Part shown: in pieces, positions 26,527 to 34,945 of the stretch
How the letters are laid out: each line of letters begins with the position of its first letter
Numbering within the stretch: position 1 is the stretch's first letter
Source: SVQP01 sp045658965
Lineage (GTDB): Bacteria; Bacillota; Clostridia; Oscillospirales; CAG-272
Assembly (NCBI GenBank): GCA_045658965.1
Contig: JAZOVZ010000106.1
Coordinates: 1-64,000 of the forward strand
Reading direction: 5' to 3'
DNA length: 64,000 bases
The notes under the pieces: generated by a model
The model's database searches: none
The model's input: only the letters and a program-made list of their open reading frames with translations
What the model was told of the DNA's origin: nothing
Made by a program: the position numbers and the translations under genes

Positions 26527-26946
26527 TTATTTCCCAAATTTCTCAGCCAGAACGGCGATCACCAGCACAAGGATGCCAAACCCAACGATCATGCACACCT
26601 TGGTGATGGCGTCCCTTTTGTCCTGCGCCGCGTTTGCCCACGGCTTGTATTCCCTGATCTCCTCATCGATCAGTACGCGCCTGCCGAGCTTTTTTTGAAT
26701 AAGCTTGTACACGCATTGCGTATCGTAATCGATCTCGTGATCGCAAAACGGGCATTTGAAATTGTATTCGGTCAGTTCCACACTGCCACCGTAATACGTG
26801 TTTCCTGATTTGCTTGCCCTGTGCCAACCGGGATCCCCCAGATGCAGCGTGCGCGTAATGGGAGTGTTTTTGTATTTGTTCCCGCATTTATGACAATAGA
26901 ATTTGCCGAAAACCATCCCCATGGGGATAGAATGTGTTTTTCTCAT
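26527..26946 (-). CDS. Zinc-ribbon protein with C-terminal membrane anchor
   Basis: A 139-residue protein. The ATG at 26946 with AAAGGA upstream is preferred over upstream in-frame codons that run through a repeat. Two CXXC knuckles (CHKCG near residue 18 and CPFCDHE near 64) form a likely zinc ribbon split by a segment of about 45 residues. A single membrane helix near residues 110-132 (VCMIVGFGILVLVIAVLA) is followed by EKFGK. The tail-anchored, cytosolic zinc ribbon layout is clear, but the family is not recognised. It stands alone between two repeats. Confidence 0.65.
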   Translation of the reverse strand: MRKTHSIPMGMVFGKFYCHKCGNKYKNTPITRTLHLGDPGWHRASKSGNTYYGGSVELTEYNFKCPFCDHEIDYDTQCVYKLIQKKLGRRVLIDEEIREYKPWANAAQDKRDAITKVCMIVGFGILVLVIAVLAEKFGK

Positions 26947-26985
26947 AATGCAGTTCCTTTCCAAAGAATATTTTACACACGAACC

Positions 26986-27055
26986 GTAGGGCAGGGGCTT
27001 GCTCCTGCCGCGAATATATGTACACTTTTTCTGCGGGAGCAAGCCCCCGCCCTAC
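26986..27055. repeat. Inverted repeat GTAGGGCAGGGGCTTGCTCC
   Basis: Two arms (about 26986-27010 and 27032-27055) are inverted copies around a 21-bp A+T-rich loop. They belong to the same broad class as the TGTAGGGGC palindromes. Confidence 0.7.
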
Positions 27056-27057
27056 AA

Positions 27058-27192
27058 TTACACTTTCGTCAGACACACGACAGATTCTACGTGTCCGGTA
27101 CGTGGGAACATATCAACAGGTGTAACCTTGCGCGCACCATCGCGCTCGTACCCAGCGTCAGATGCGTATCGGATGTATGGATCGCATGAAAC
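27058..27192 (-). pseudogene. C-terminal remnant of an rlmD-like methyltransferase gene
   Basis: In frame on the minus strand the segment reads VSCDP, then VTPVDMFPRTGHVESVVCL and a stop. This matches the C-terminus of the intact RlmD encoded at 29348-30724. A stretch of about 62 bp (27067-27128) matches 29354-29415 with about four mismatches, which look synonymous. The catalytic-region word VSCDP is kept but the linker is two residues shorter and different. Upstream sequence is lost. It may be the tail of a deleted paralogue or the displaced 3' end of the neighbouring gene. Confidence 0.7.
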
Positions 27193-27268
27193 GGCGCATC
27201 CGCACCAACGTGCAGAGATATATGAAACAGTTACATGGGGACTTCTTCCCAACACAACTTGTTAAAAT

Positions 27269-29305
27269 TCATTCAAGTAATATAGGCATGACAGAGTCCC
27301 TTCGCAACCCTTTTTCAAGTACTTCGTTATTCCAATCCCTCAGTACATGATTGTCAAATAGCCTTTGCAATGCATTCACTCGTCTAGACAATGCATACGG
27401 GCTGTTCTTAATGTCTACCGTTTCCAAAGTGGACAAAACAGGCTCAGAAGGAACCGCAGGCAACAACTCGCTTCCTCCACTTTCCAACAACTTTTGTTCC
27501 AAAATCGGATTATGGTCATGCAACAATGAACGAATATCCGGATACGGTATTACCAATCCAAAGATAGGAGAGTTATAAAAAGTTATCGTTCCTTTTTCGA
27601 CATTAAACATTATGTGATTTAGAGAATCAATATCCACGATCGTTCCATGTATGGTTCCTGACCCGCCAATACTCCGTACATATTCAGCAACTTGCTCCTG
27701 TGCACGGCGCAAAGGCGACAATGCTAACAAATACATCCTAACCATATCCAGAAAGCGCCTATTGTACATATCCAAATTTACAGTCTTATCAATTTTTTTA
27801 ATACTGCCGCCATTGCAGATGTACATGCCCTTAGACGAGGTCAGAAAAAATCCATAATAACCTTGTTGCTTAATCATGATCAATTTAGCATCATATTTTT
27901 CCATCTGGTATTCCAGCGTTCCTGTCCCTAAAAAATTGGTATTCATGTAACGATAAAACTCTCTGAATTCTCCGAGAGTTATAGTACGATAACCATCGGG
28001 GTCCGAAGCGAACGGATTTCTAGGTTTATAGATCGTGGCATGTTTAAAAGCAAATCTCTTGCTTTCATATCCAATCTGATTATCCGAAAAAATATAAGTG
28101 TTGTTTTCCCAATTATTATAGAAATTCTTATGAGTATGTCCCGAAAAGAACACGCAATTTGACGGAACCTCACCAGAATCCAACCAATCGTATACTGGTG
28201 TGTGAGTGAGCACCACAAGCGTGGCATGACTTCTCCGTGCCATTGTTTGTGCCTTCCGAAAAGCTTTTATCCACCGATCTGAAAGTTGCTTCTCCTTCTC
28301 GGGGCATACGGCTTCTCCATAAATACAGTGGTTTGCATTGAAATCATCATTTTTTGCAGCATATCCAACCCCCCCAACGATAATAGCATTAGAATAGGAT
28401 AACATCTGCAAGTCGAACGACTCAGAGTTTTCTCCTTGATTGAGCGGTAATAATTCTTGTGTTTTTTCGTCTCTTTTCCAAGGTGCGTGGAATGAACCTA
28501 ATGTAGTAACACCATCGTTCAAAAAGCGAATGCCTAACTCCTTTAATAGTTTAGAATAAGCATCGCTACATTCCTCAAATGTGGAAAAATCCCACATTTC
28601 ATGGTTTCCCAATATAGCGTAGATGTATTGAGATGAACGGTGATCTTTATATTTTTCAGCCCATCCATAAGCAAGTCCTTGCTCTGTTTCACGTAGCGAC
28701 CTATACAGTTCTCGTCTTCTCAGCACTTCCGTTATTATATATTTGGGAAGACTATTACCCGTGAGCATTTTCTCTGTAATATGTCCTCCCTTCAGCCGTT
28801 TGTTTTCCCATTTCTCAATGATTTCATTACACTCGTGAAGCTCCTTTTCTATTGGAGCACGCAAGGCCATAATGGAATTATAAGAATCATCCACAATATT
28901 TTTCCAAGTCTGGATGAATGCTGAATAGAAAGCTTTCGCAATCAAGAAACAAGATGCAATATCGCCCCCGAAAAAAACCACTGGAGATTTAAAGGCACGA
29001 ATCTCGCTTTCAATATCTCCCGTCAACAATTTCCTCGCAACACTATCAATATAATCAACAATTTTCTCGTCCTGAACTCCTTGTCCATACGATGCCAAAA
29101 TATGTTGATCCAAATGCAAATCGCTAATATAATAAATGCCAATATTATGCTGATTAAATTTGTTGTTTTTCTGCAAAAAATCAGGTAATGTCGTTTTTAT
29201 CACAGACGGGGAGTGCAAAGAAACCTTGTCCGAATCTTCTTCACAAAGCAACTTGGGAAACATCGTGTTACTATTTAGGTTATAGCATTTTTCCCAAATA
29301 CTCAT
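27269..29305 (-). CDS. Large calcineurin-like metallophosphoesterase of unknown role
   Basis: A 678-residue soluble protein with a complete calcineurin-like metal site: SDLHLD (about residue 56), FFGGD (about 110), ILGNHE (about 235), LTHTP (about 355) and SGHTHKN (about 378). The phosphoesterase fold is expanded by a helical insert (about 115-225), and about 270 C-terminal residues carry no motif that I know. Usual family members have 250-350 residues. The gene is markedly A+T-richer than rlmD on one side and its codon use differs, which suggests transfer. It starts 42 nt after the rlmD stop and is flanked on the far side by an rlmD remnant. A defence or nucleic-acid-processing role is possible; nothing in the sequence proves it. 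Confidence 0.75.
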   Translation of the reverse strand: MSIWEKCYNLNSNTMFPKLLCEEDSDKVSLHSPSVIKTTLPDFLQKNNKFNQHNIGIYYISDLHLDQHILASYGQGVQDEKIVDYIDSVARKLLTGDIESEIRAFKSPVVFFGGDIASCFLIAKAFYSAFIQTWKNIVDDSYNSIMALRAPIEKELHECNEIIEKWENKRLKGGHITEKMLTGNSLPKYIITEVLRRRELYRSLRETEQGLAYGWAEKYKDHRSSQYIYAILGNHEMWDFSTFEECSDAYSKLLKELGIRFLNDGVTTLGSFHAPWKRDEKTQELLPLNQGENSESFDLQMLSYSNAIIVGGVGYAAKNDDFNANHCIYGEAVCPEKEKQLSDRWIKAFRKAQTMARRSHATLVVLTHTPVYDWLDSGEVPSNCVFFSGHTHKNFYNNWENNTYIFSDNQIGYESKRFAFKHATIYKPRNPFASDPDGYRTITLGEFREFYRYMNTNFLGTGTLEYQMEKYDAKLIMIKQQGYYGFFLTSSKGMYICNGGSIKKIDKTVNLDMYNRRFLDMVRMYLLALSPLRRAQEQVAEYVRSIGGSGTIHGTIVDIDSLNHIMFNVEKGTITFYNSPIFGLVIPYPDIRSLLHDHNPILEQKLLESGGSELLPAVPSEPVLSTLETVDIKNSPYALSRRVNALQRLFDNHVLRDWNNEVLEKGLRRDSVMPILLE

Positions 29306-29347
29306 ATCAAGCTCCTTTATGTAAAAATCCGACTTAATTTTATAAGA

Positions 29348-30724
29348 CTATCGCGTCAGACAAACGACAGATTCTACGTGTCCGGTACGTGGGAACATAT
29401 CCACCGGTGTCACTTCCCCGATCTCGTATCCATTCTCCCTGAACCACTTGCAATCTCTTGCCAGCGTATCGGGGTCGCAGGAAACGTAGACCACGCGCGG
29501 GATGCCCAGTTCTGCAAAGCACTTGACAAGCGTCTCGGTGCTTCCCTTTCTTGGCGGGTCGATGACTGCCACGTCAGGGCGCGTGCCACCGCAAGCCGCC
29601 AGAATGACCTGTGCGTCGCCTGCGTCGTTACAAATAAAGGTTGCGTTTTCCACGCCGTTGCGCGCGGCATTCTCGCGTGCGCACTCCACCGCCTCGGGCA
29701 CGATCTCAATGCCCACAAGGCTGCGCGCAAAACGCGCCATGGAAAGCCCGATGGTGCCCGTGCCGCAATACAGGTCGATCAGCACCTCGCCACCGCTCAA
29801 ATTCGCCTTTTGGCGCGCCAAGCCGTACAGCAGCTCCGCGCCCTCGCGGTTGACCTGATAGAACGAGCCGGGCGAAATCTTAAAGGTCAAGCCGCAAAGC
29901 TCGTCCTCGATATATGCCTGTCCCCAAACCGTGCGGTATTCCTTACCCAGCACGACGTTGGTATTTTTCTCATTGAAATTAAGCACCACGCCCACGATCT
30001 GCGAAAATTGAGCTGTGACTTTATCGGCAAACTCGCGCTCTGCGGGCATACCCTTGCCGTTGAGCACCAAGCACAGCATGATCTGTGCCGAGCCCTTGCT
30101 CTGCCGCAGATAAATATGGCGCAAAAGCCCCTTGCCTGTGGTTTCGTCGTACGCCTTAATGCCCTTTGCATCGCAAAACGCGCACACGAACGCCACGATC
30201 TCGCCAAAGATCGCGGGCTGCAAGGCGCACTTATCCGCTTTGACCAAATTGTGCGTTTTGGCGGCAAAAAAGCCTGCCTCCATACCGCTCTTGCCCTGCT
30301 TGACGGGATATTGCCCCTTGTTGCGGTAGCCGCTCGTCACGCCTGTCGTGCGCACGGGCGCAACCTGCACGTCGTCCAGCCCCACCTTACGAAAGGCGTT
30401 TTGCACGTAGGCGCGTTTGCTCTCCAGCTCGTGCGCATAGGTCACGTAGCGGTACACGCAGCCACCGCACGCGTCGGGTGCGTGACAAAAGACCGCGCTG
30501 TCGCGGATATCCGAGGCGCGTTCAATATGCTGCAGCTTGCCCACGGCATAGGTAGCGGTATCCTTGATGATGCTCACGCGCACCAAGTCACCCGTGACCG
30601 CGCCACGCACGAACAAAACCTTGCCCTGCACGTGTCCGACACCGCAGCCAAGGTTATTGATCTCGGTGATCTCCACCGTATATTCACTCCCCTTGGGGAG
30701 CAAAACTCTCTCTTTTTTGTCCAT
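29348..30724 (-). CDS. rlmD: 23S rRNA (uracil-5-)-methyltransferase RlmD
   Basis: RumA-family enzyme (458 residues) that makes m5U in 23S rRNA, or in the RlmCD manner two such sites. An N-terminal TRAM domain spans about residues 8-66 (ITEINNLGCGVGHVQGK). A four-cysteine cluster (CHAPDACGGC and a further Cys near 170) would hold the iron-sulfur cluster. The SAM motif is DLYCGTGTIGL near 315, then DPPRKG near 390, and the catalytic cysteine lies in YVSCDPDTLARD near 415. The end VDMFPRTGHVE is a family hallmark. It starts with a TGATG overlap on the upstream phosphoesterase gene, so the two are coupled. Confidence 0.92.
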   Translation of the reverse strand: MDKKERVLLPKGSEYTVEITEINNLGCGVGHVQGKVLFVRGAVTGDLVRVSIIKDTATYAVGKLQHIERASDIRDSAVFCHAPDACGGCVYRYVTYAHELESKRAYVQNAFRKVGLDDVQVAPVRTTGVTSGYRNKGQYPVKQGKSGMEAGFFAAKTHNLVKADKCALQPAIFGEIVAFVCAFCDAKGIKAYDETTGKGLLRHIYLRQSKGSAQIMLCLVLNGKGMPAEREFADKVTAQFSQIVGVVLNFNEKNTNVVLGKEYRTVWGQAYIEDELCGLTFKISPGSFYQVNREGAELLYGLARQKANLSGGEVLIDLYCGTGTIGLSMARFARSLVGIEIVPEAVECARENAARNGVENATFICNDAGDAQVILAACGGTRPDVAVIDPPRKGSTETLVKCFAELGIPRVVYVSCDPDTLARDCKWFRENGYEIGEVTPVDMFPRTGHVESVVCLTR

Positions 30725-31410
30725 CAGACGTAAAATTCCTTCATATCTTCAAGGCGCAGGCAGCCGAGCAACCCGCCGTCCTTGACGCCGCAGTTGACGT
30801 TGACCGCACCGTTGCCGAAATAGATCTTGCCGCTGCCGCCATTCTCCTCGGTCATGGGCACGTGGCCGACCACCACGGTCTTATTCTTAAACAGACGCTT
30901 GGAAAGATCCAGCGGCTCTGTCATGAACGTCTCGGGCTCGCAATCATCCAGCTTCATGCCGGGGGTGTAGTCCGCAATGCCCGCGTGCACCAGGATATAA
31001 TCCTCGCCATCTACGCGTACCTGCTCGTAAAGTGCCAGATCGGACAGATAATCGATCACGCCCTCGCGCATCTCGCTATCCAGAGCGCGGAAGCCGTCCA
31101 AGGTGCTTTGACCGCCGTTCTTGACCCACTCCTGCATGTCAGCAATAAAGTCCGCATCGGGAGTCTGCTCGCCCGACAGCATTTTTTCAAAGCCCGCAAG
31201 CATGCGCAGCGCGAGAAAATCGTGCTCACCCGCGATCGCGTATACGTTATAACGCACGGAAAGGTCGCCGATCAGCTCCATACTTTGCTCACCGTAGTCC
31301 ACAATGTCGCCAAGCACGTACAGAATGTCGGTTTCTTTGAGTCCGATCTTGTCGACCAGCTCCTTGAATTTATCGTAATTGCCATGTAAATCGGATACAA
31401 CGTAAGTCAT
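30724..31410 (-). CDS. Metallophosphoesterase (protein phosphatase-like)
   Basis: A 228-residue PPP-type phosphoesterase. The ATG at 31410 follows GGAGG by 5 nt. Metal-site motifs are SDLHGNYDK (residues 6-14), LGDIVDYG (about 34-41), LVHAG (about 144) and VVGHVPM (about 189). The usual GNHE/GNHD word is GEHD here (about residue 66), so the asparagine that normally contacts metal and phosphate is replaced by Glu. It resembles bacterial PrpA/ApaH-like serine/threonine phosphatases. It is coupled to rlmD downstream. Activity may be altered by the substitution. Confidence 0.85.
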   Translation of the reverse strand: MTYVVSDLHGNYDKFKELVDKIGLKETDILYVLGDIVDYGEQSMELIGDLSVRYNVYAIAGEHDFLALRMLAGFEKMLSGEQTPDADFIADMQEWVKNGGQSTLDGFRALDSEMREGVIDYLSDLALYEQVRVDGEDYILVHAGIADYTPGMKLDDCEPETFMTEPLDLSKRLFKNKTVVVGHVPMTEENGGSGKIYFGNGAVNVNCGVKDGGLLGCLRLEDMKEFYV

Positions 31411-31424
31411 GATAACCTCCATGC

Positions 31425-31560
31425 CGCCTTCGGCGGCTCAAATAGTGATGGAAACTTCACCGCGGAGCTTTGCTCCGAAAATGGGTTGGGTCCCATTTTC
31501 AGGTGAAGTTTAGGCGTGAATGGTTAAGTAAAAAGGAATATGCCGTGAACTTTCACGCTC
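31425..31560. repeat. Cluster of small palindromes
   Basis: Small hairpins occur here, including gccgccttcggcggc, gcggagctttgctccg and aatgggttgggtcccatt, with ttcacc/ggtgaa spacers. No gene is seen. Confidence 0.55.
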
Positions 31561-31568
31561 AACTCCTT

Positions 31569-32324
31569 TTATATGATAGTGACCTTGCAGCTCACCACAG
31601 CGTCCGCCTTGGCATCGGGTGCGACCTCTGCCACCAGCGCGCAAAGACGAGCGCAAATGGGTTGTTCGGTGTAAAAATGTCCTGCGACCAGTAAGTTCAG
31701 CTTGTCCGCGTCACAGTATTGTGAGTATTTCAGCTCACCCGTCAGGAAGGTATCCGCGCCCGACGCGATCGCCAATGCGACCTCACTCTTACCGCTGCCG
31801 CCAACCACGGCAACGCGGTGCACGTTCTTACCCGCATCCGCGCACAGCACGGCAGGAGCACCCAACGCGTCCTTGACGCGCGCTGCAAATTCCGCTGCAG
31901 GCACAGGCTCTGCCAACGTACCCACGCGCATGATGCACTCGTCGCCCGCGACCTCTACGTTCTCAAGGCCTACAAGCGATGCCAGCTTATCGTTCACGCC
32001 ACCCTCGGCAGCGTCAATGCGCGTATGGAAGGAGATGGCACTCACCCCTGCGCGGCACAGCTTGATGACCTTTGCACCGTCGTAATCATCGGCAAGCACG
32101 TTCTTCAGTCCCCCAAACAGCATGGGGTGATGCGTAAAGATGACGTCGTAGCCCTCGGCAACCGCCTTGTCAACCACCTCGGTGGTTGCGTCCAAGGCAA
32201 CCAACACGCGCTTCACCTCTCGCTCGGGATCGGGGCAAACGTTGAGTCCGTCCACGTCCCAATCACAGCCCAACTCGCGCGGGATGATATCGCACAGCTT
32301 TTTATAAAATTCTCTGACCTTCAT
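31569..32324 (-). CDS. Nif3-like dinuclear metal centre protein
   Basis: A 251-residue member of the Nif3/YqfO family (GTP cyclohydrolase I type 2 homologue). The N-terminal block has a GLNVCP-like start and the metal ligands in FTHHPMLFGG (near residue 65) and SFHTRIDAAEGGVN (near 100). The C-terminal block has GSGKSE and the ligand motif GHFYTEQP (near 217). It lacks the central PII-like insert of longer homologues. Translation overlaps the end of trmK by 4 nt (ATGA). The trmK-nif3 pairing is a common Bacillota arrangement. The biochemical role of the family is still poorly defined. Confidence 0.9.
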   Translation of the reverse strand: MKVREFYKKLCDIIPRELGCDWDVDGLNVCPDPEREVKRVLVALDATTEVVDKAVAEGYDVIFTHHPMLFGGLKNVLADDYDGAKVIKLCRAGVSAISFHTRIDAAEGGVNDKLASLVGLENVEVAGDECIMRVGTLAEPVPAAEFAARVKDALGAPAVLCADAGKNVHRVAVVGGSGKSEVALAIASGADTFLTGELKYSQYCDADKLNLLVAGHFYTEQPICARLCALVAEVAPDAKADAVVSCKVTII

Positions 32325-33022
32325 ATGGACTCCTTTTCCTTGATGCGGGCGTACAGCGCATCGATCTGCGCTAACATGGACAGCTCAAACGAGGCATCCT
32401 TGCCGCCCATTTTTTTGCCGTCCGCGCCCGTTTGCAACAGACGGCGTTTATTCTCCAGCAGCTCACCAAGGTGAGGGTGCATTCTTTCAATATTATGACT
32501 GCCAAACCACAACGCCATATCGTCCTCGGAGCGTACGACACCGTCGTATTCGGCACAGATGATCTGATACACCTTGTCTTCCTTGACCAAGGTTTGGTCT
32601 ATGATGCAAAATCCGTTTTGCAGCAAATAAGCGCGCAAAATCTCTGCATGCGACATAGGCTGCAGCACAAGGCGGATGCGCCCGTCGCGCGTCCAGGGTG
32701 CTGCGTCAATAATGGAAGCGATCAGCTCGCCGCCCATGCCGAATACGGTAATATCCTCGGGAGCATACTGCTCAATGCCGTCAAGCCCCGGGGTGCACAC
32801 GGTTGCAATTTTGTCCTCAAGCCCTGCCGCGGCAATATTGCGGCGCGCATTTTCCACCGGTCCGCGGTTGATATCCGACGCCACCGCGCGCGGACAAATG
32901 CCGTTCTGGCACGCGTATATAGGCAGGTGCGCGTGATCCGTTCCCACGTCCGAGAGCACCTTGCCCTCTCGCAGATACGGGATCGCCCCTGCGAGTCTTT
33001 GATCAAATCGTTTTTCTCTCAT
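32321..33022 (-). CDS. trmK: tRNA (adenine(22)-N1)-methyltransferase TrmK
   Basis: A 233-residue class I methyltransferase that makes m1A22 in bacterial tRNA. The SAM-binding motif is LSDVGTDHAHLPIY (residues 23-36), then VASDINRGP, the motif IV equivalent VFGMGGELI (near 95), and LQPMSHAEILR near 120, all typical of TrmK/YqfN. The C-terminal helical region is about 60 residues. It is the first gene of a trmK-nif3 pair. The upstream repeat at 33058-33144 leaves little room for a promoter, and no clear one was found. Confidence 0.9.
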   Translation of the reverse strand: MREKRFDQRLAGAIPYLREGKVLSDVGTDHAHLPIYACQNGICPRAVASDINRGPVENARRNIAAAGLEDKIATVCTPGLDGIEQYAPEDITVFGMGGELIASIIDAAPWTRDGRIRLVLQPMSHAEILRAYLLQNGFCIIDQTLVKEDKVYQIICAEYDGVVRSEDDMALWFGSHNIERMHPHLGELLENKRRLLQTGADGKKMGGKDASFELSMLAQIDALYARIKEKESI

Positions 33023-33057
33023 GATATGTAAAACTACGGGGACGCGGGGTATTTCCC

Positions 33058-33144
33058 TGTAGGGGCGATTTTCGAATCGCCCGCAAGGATTTTCCCGTAG
33101 GGGCGTTCTGTGAACGCCCGCGGGCGAACGCAGTTCGCCCCTAC
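33058..33144. repeat. Two TGTAGGGGC palindromic repeats
   Basis: 33058-33084 and 33097-33144 each form strong hairpins of the family starting with tgtaggggcg and ending with cgcccgc or cgcccctac. Confidence 0.75.
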
Positions 33145-33184
33145 GGACAGACCCGGAAAATATCTCCCGATCCCTTTTTGTTGC

Positions 33185-33385
33185 TTACTTGTCTGCCAGG
33201 TAAGCGTTGAGCTTTGCTACCAGCTCGTCTGCATCGGTGCCGTGTACTGCGCAAGCGTCCTCAATGCTCTCGCCTCTGGATGCGGGGCAGCCCAGGCAGT
33301 GCATGCCGATCTCAAAGAAAAAGCGTGCAGTGCCCTGATCGTAGTCCAAAACGTCGCCGATAATGCTGTTCTTGGTAACCTTCAT
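33185..33385 (-). CDS. DUF1858 domain protein
   Basis: A small cytoplasmic protein (66 residues from the ATG at 33385, which follows GGAGG). It contains the DUF1858 pattern: IIGDVLDYDQG, then the redox-like CLGCPAS with two cysteines, then EDACAVHGTDADELVAKLN. Such proteins often accompany hybrid-cluster or nitrite/sulfite metabolism, but here it stands alone. Two cysteines may bind metal or a cluster; the function is unknown. Confidence 0.85.
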   Translation of the reverse strand: MKVTKNSIIGDVLDYDQGTARFFFEIGMHCLGCPASRGESIEDACAVHGTDADELVAKLNAYLADK

Positions 33386-33484
33386 TTTTGTAATCCTCCG
33401 TAAAATAGTTATAGTTTTACATATACTATTATACAATTTTGCGCCTTATATGTCAAGCGTTATTTTTTAACAGAGCATATAAAA

Positions 33485-33519
33485 ACACCCGCTACAGACA
33501 TTCATCTGTTAGCAGGTGT
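33485..33519 (-). terminator. Minus-strand terminator beside the MITE-like element
   Basis: ACACCTGCTAACAGA pairs imperfectly with TCTGTAGCGGGTGT and is followed on the minus strand by TTTTTAT. It would end transcripts coming through the element from the toxin-antitoxin operon. Confidence 0.65.
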
Positions 33520-33527
33520 CATATCGT

Positions 33528-34086
33528 TATAGCCGAAGAGAGTCGAACTCACACGGTTTTGAGCGGCAAATATCTGCACCTGCGGCAGACAAAATGCTCG
33601 CAATATCTTATATTGCTTCGCATTTTCTCTTTGCATCTGCGAAATATTTGCTCGCGCAAAACTGCGCAGCACCCTCCGGCGTTGAATTTTTTGAGGGATT
33701 TTGTCAAAGCGAGTTGAAGCAAGATACGCATCTTGCAAGACGAGATTTGGCGAAAGACGCGAAAAATTCTCGCCGCAGGGCGCAGCCACACGAAAGCCGG
33801 GTCAAATAGGTTTTGACACGCAGATTTTTCCAATCCCTGCATCTCATCCTTTGGACATATTTCTCATATGCCCTGCAGGAAGAGCTTGGGGGATTTAAAA
33901 AATCTGTTGTGTCAAAACTGCTTGCACCTTACGGTGAATGCATTTTTGATGGATTGCGTGAAAGCGAACCGAAGTAAGATAATAATCTTACGAGGTGAGC
34001 ATTTGCGCAAGACGCGCAAATGCATCACCGTAAGGCTATTCGACTCGGCTTCCGTGTGGCTGAAAGTTCGGCTCTCTTCGGCTATA
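33528..34086. repeat. MITE-like element with 22-bp terminal inverted repeats
   Basis: The ends 33528-33549 and 34065-34086 are inverted copies (TATAGCCGAAGAGAG then a mismatch, then CGAACT) differing at one position. The 560-bp interior has no supported gene. It holds two diverged copies of a block with 'aaagcga...gaagcaagat' or 'aaagcgaaccgaagtaagat' followed by an inverted 'atcttgcaagacgag' or 'atcttacgaggtgag'. The right end overlaps the stop codon region of the SF0329-like gene (34082-34084). Confidence 0.65.
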
Positions 34087-34600
34087 TAATTTTTTCTGCC
34101 TCTAATCTCAACAAATAAAACTCTCGAAGCCAAACAGGCTGCTCATCCACGCATAATGCGAGTTTCTCCAGCGTTCTTTTTCCCACTCTCCTGTCAAGCA
34201 CCGCGAACATTCTGACCAACGGATTGACGGAATAAATGCTACTCCCGATATCCTGATTGCGGTATTGCTCAAGTGCCAGGCAAAATTCCTCGTCCAAGTA
34301 TTCGGTACGCCGATCAGCCGGAATTTTATCCACCAAGGGCCAAAATTCCATCCAATATTCGCTCATGCCCACGGGCTTCTTATTTTGGGTAAATCCATTT
34401 TCAATGAAGTACGTATTGACAGTCTCCCAGGAAAAGCGTTTGACTTGTCTGCCGTCAATGCAAACCTCAAAAATTCTGCACCCATCCATACCAACGTAGG
34501 CGGTACAGCCATATCTGACTCTGCCGTGCAGCACTTGGGCAAGCATTTCTTGCTCAAGATATTTACGCATACCGCTCCACGAGCCCAAAATCTTCCCCAT
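34082..34600 (-). CDS. SF0329-like hypothetical protein, third gene of the TA operon
   Basis: A 172-residue soluble protein. The start (WSGMRKYLEQEMLAQVLHGRVRYG) and the following CRIFEVCIDG strand resemble the SF0329 family as I recall it. The rest is helical, including a region of Arg, Glu and Leu near the C-terminus. The GAGG site gives the ATG at 34600. It lies 9 nt after the antitoxin gene in the same direction, so it is probably a third component or passenger of the toxin-antitoxin operon. The stop codon lies inside the terminal repeat of the adjacent MITE-like element, so the last residues may have been replaced. Confidence 0.6.
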   Translation of the reverse strand: MGKILGSWSGMRKYLEQEMLAQVLHGRVRYGCTAYVGMDGCRIFEVCIDGRQVKRFSWETVNTYFIENGFTQNKKPVGMSEYWMEFWPLVDKIPADRRTEYLDEEFCLALEQYRNQDIGSSIYSVNPLVRMFAVLDRRVGKRTLEKLALCVDEQPVWLREFYLLRLEAEKII

Positions 34601-34609
34601 TCACTTACC

Positions 34610-34933
34610 TCAGTTTTCTTCCGACAATGATACAATCCCCGATTTCTGCGGGAAAGAAGGATCTTTTTGCGTCATGGACAACAGTCTGCAAGCCGCGCCC
34701 TCGGGGTGGTTTCTCCCTGATTCCCAAGCCTCCACGGTTTTGACAGAAACACCTAAATAACCCGCAAACAGCTTTTGTGTCAGACCCGTACTCTTGCGGA
34801 TGGCTTTGATCTCTTCGGGGGCAAAGCAACCGATCGGCTCTACCGTTAAAACAGTTGTTTTTGCTTTCAATTTGCCTTTCTCATACGCAATCGCTTGATC
34901 AAGTCCGGTTTTGATATCATCAAAAATGCCCAT
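34610..34933 (-). CDS. HigA/XRE-type antitoxin
   Basis: A 107-residue helix-turn-helix protein. The N-terminal part (1-45) is a dimer and toxin-binding candidate. The DNA-binding helix-turn-helix spans about 48-85 (IRKSTGLTQKLFAGYLGVSVKTVEAWESG), which is the version found in HigA-like antitoxins encoded after their toxin. AAAGGAGG precedes the ATG. It starts 12 nt after the toxin gene. The palindrome inside the operon promoter is the expected binding site for autorepression. Confidence 0.88.
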   Translation of the reverse strand: MGIFDDIKTGLDQAIAYEKGKLKAKTTVLTVEPIGCFAPEEIKAIRKSTGLTQKLFAGYLGVSVKTVEAWESGRNHPEGAACRLLSMTQKDPSFPQKSGIVSLSEEN

Positions 34934-34945
34934 ATCGTGCCTCCT

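Noticed and set aside
33528..33560. Possible tRNA gene 3' end
   Set aside because: A T-arm-like string is present, but no complete cloverleaf with anticodon arm could be drawn, and the same string occurs inverted at the other end of the element.
33549..33842. Small open frames on both strands inside the MITE-like element
   Set aside because: Basic, low-complexity translations without ribosome sites; they follow the repeat structure.
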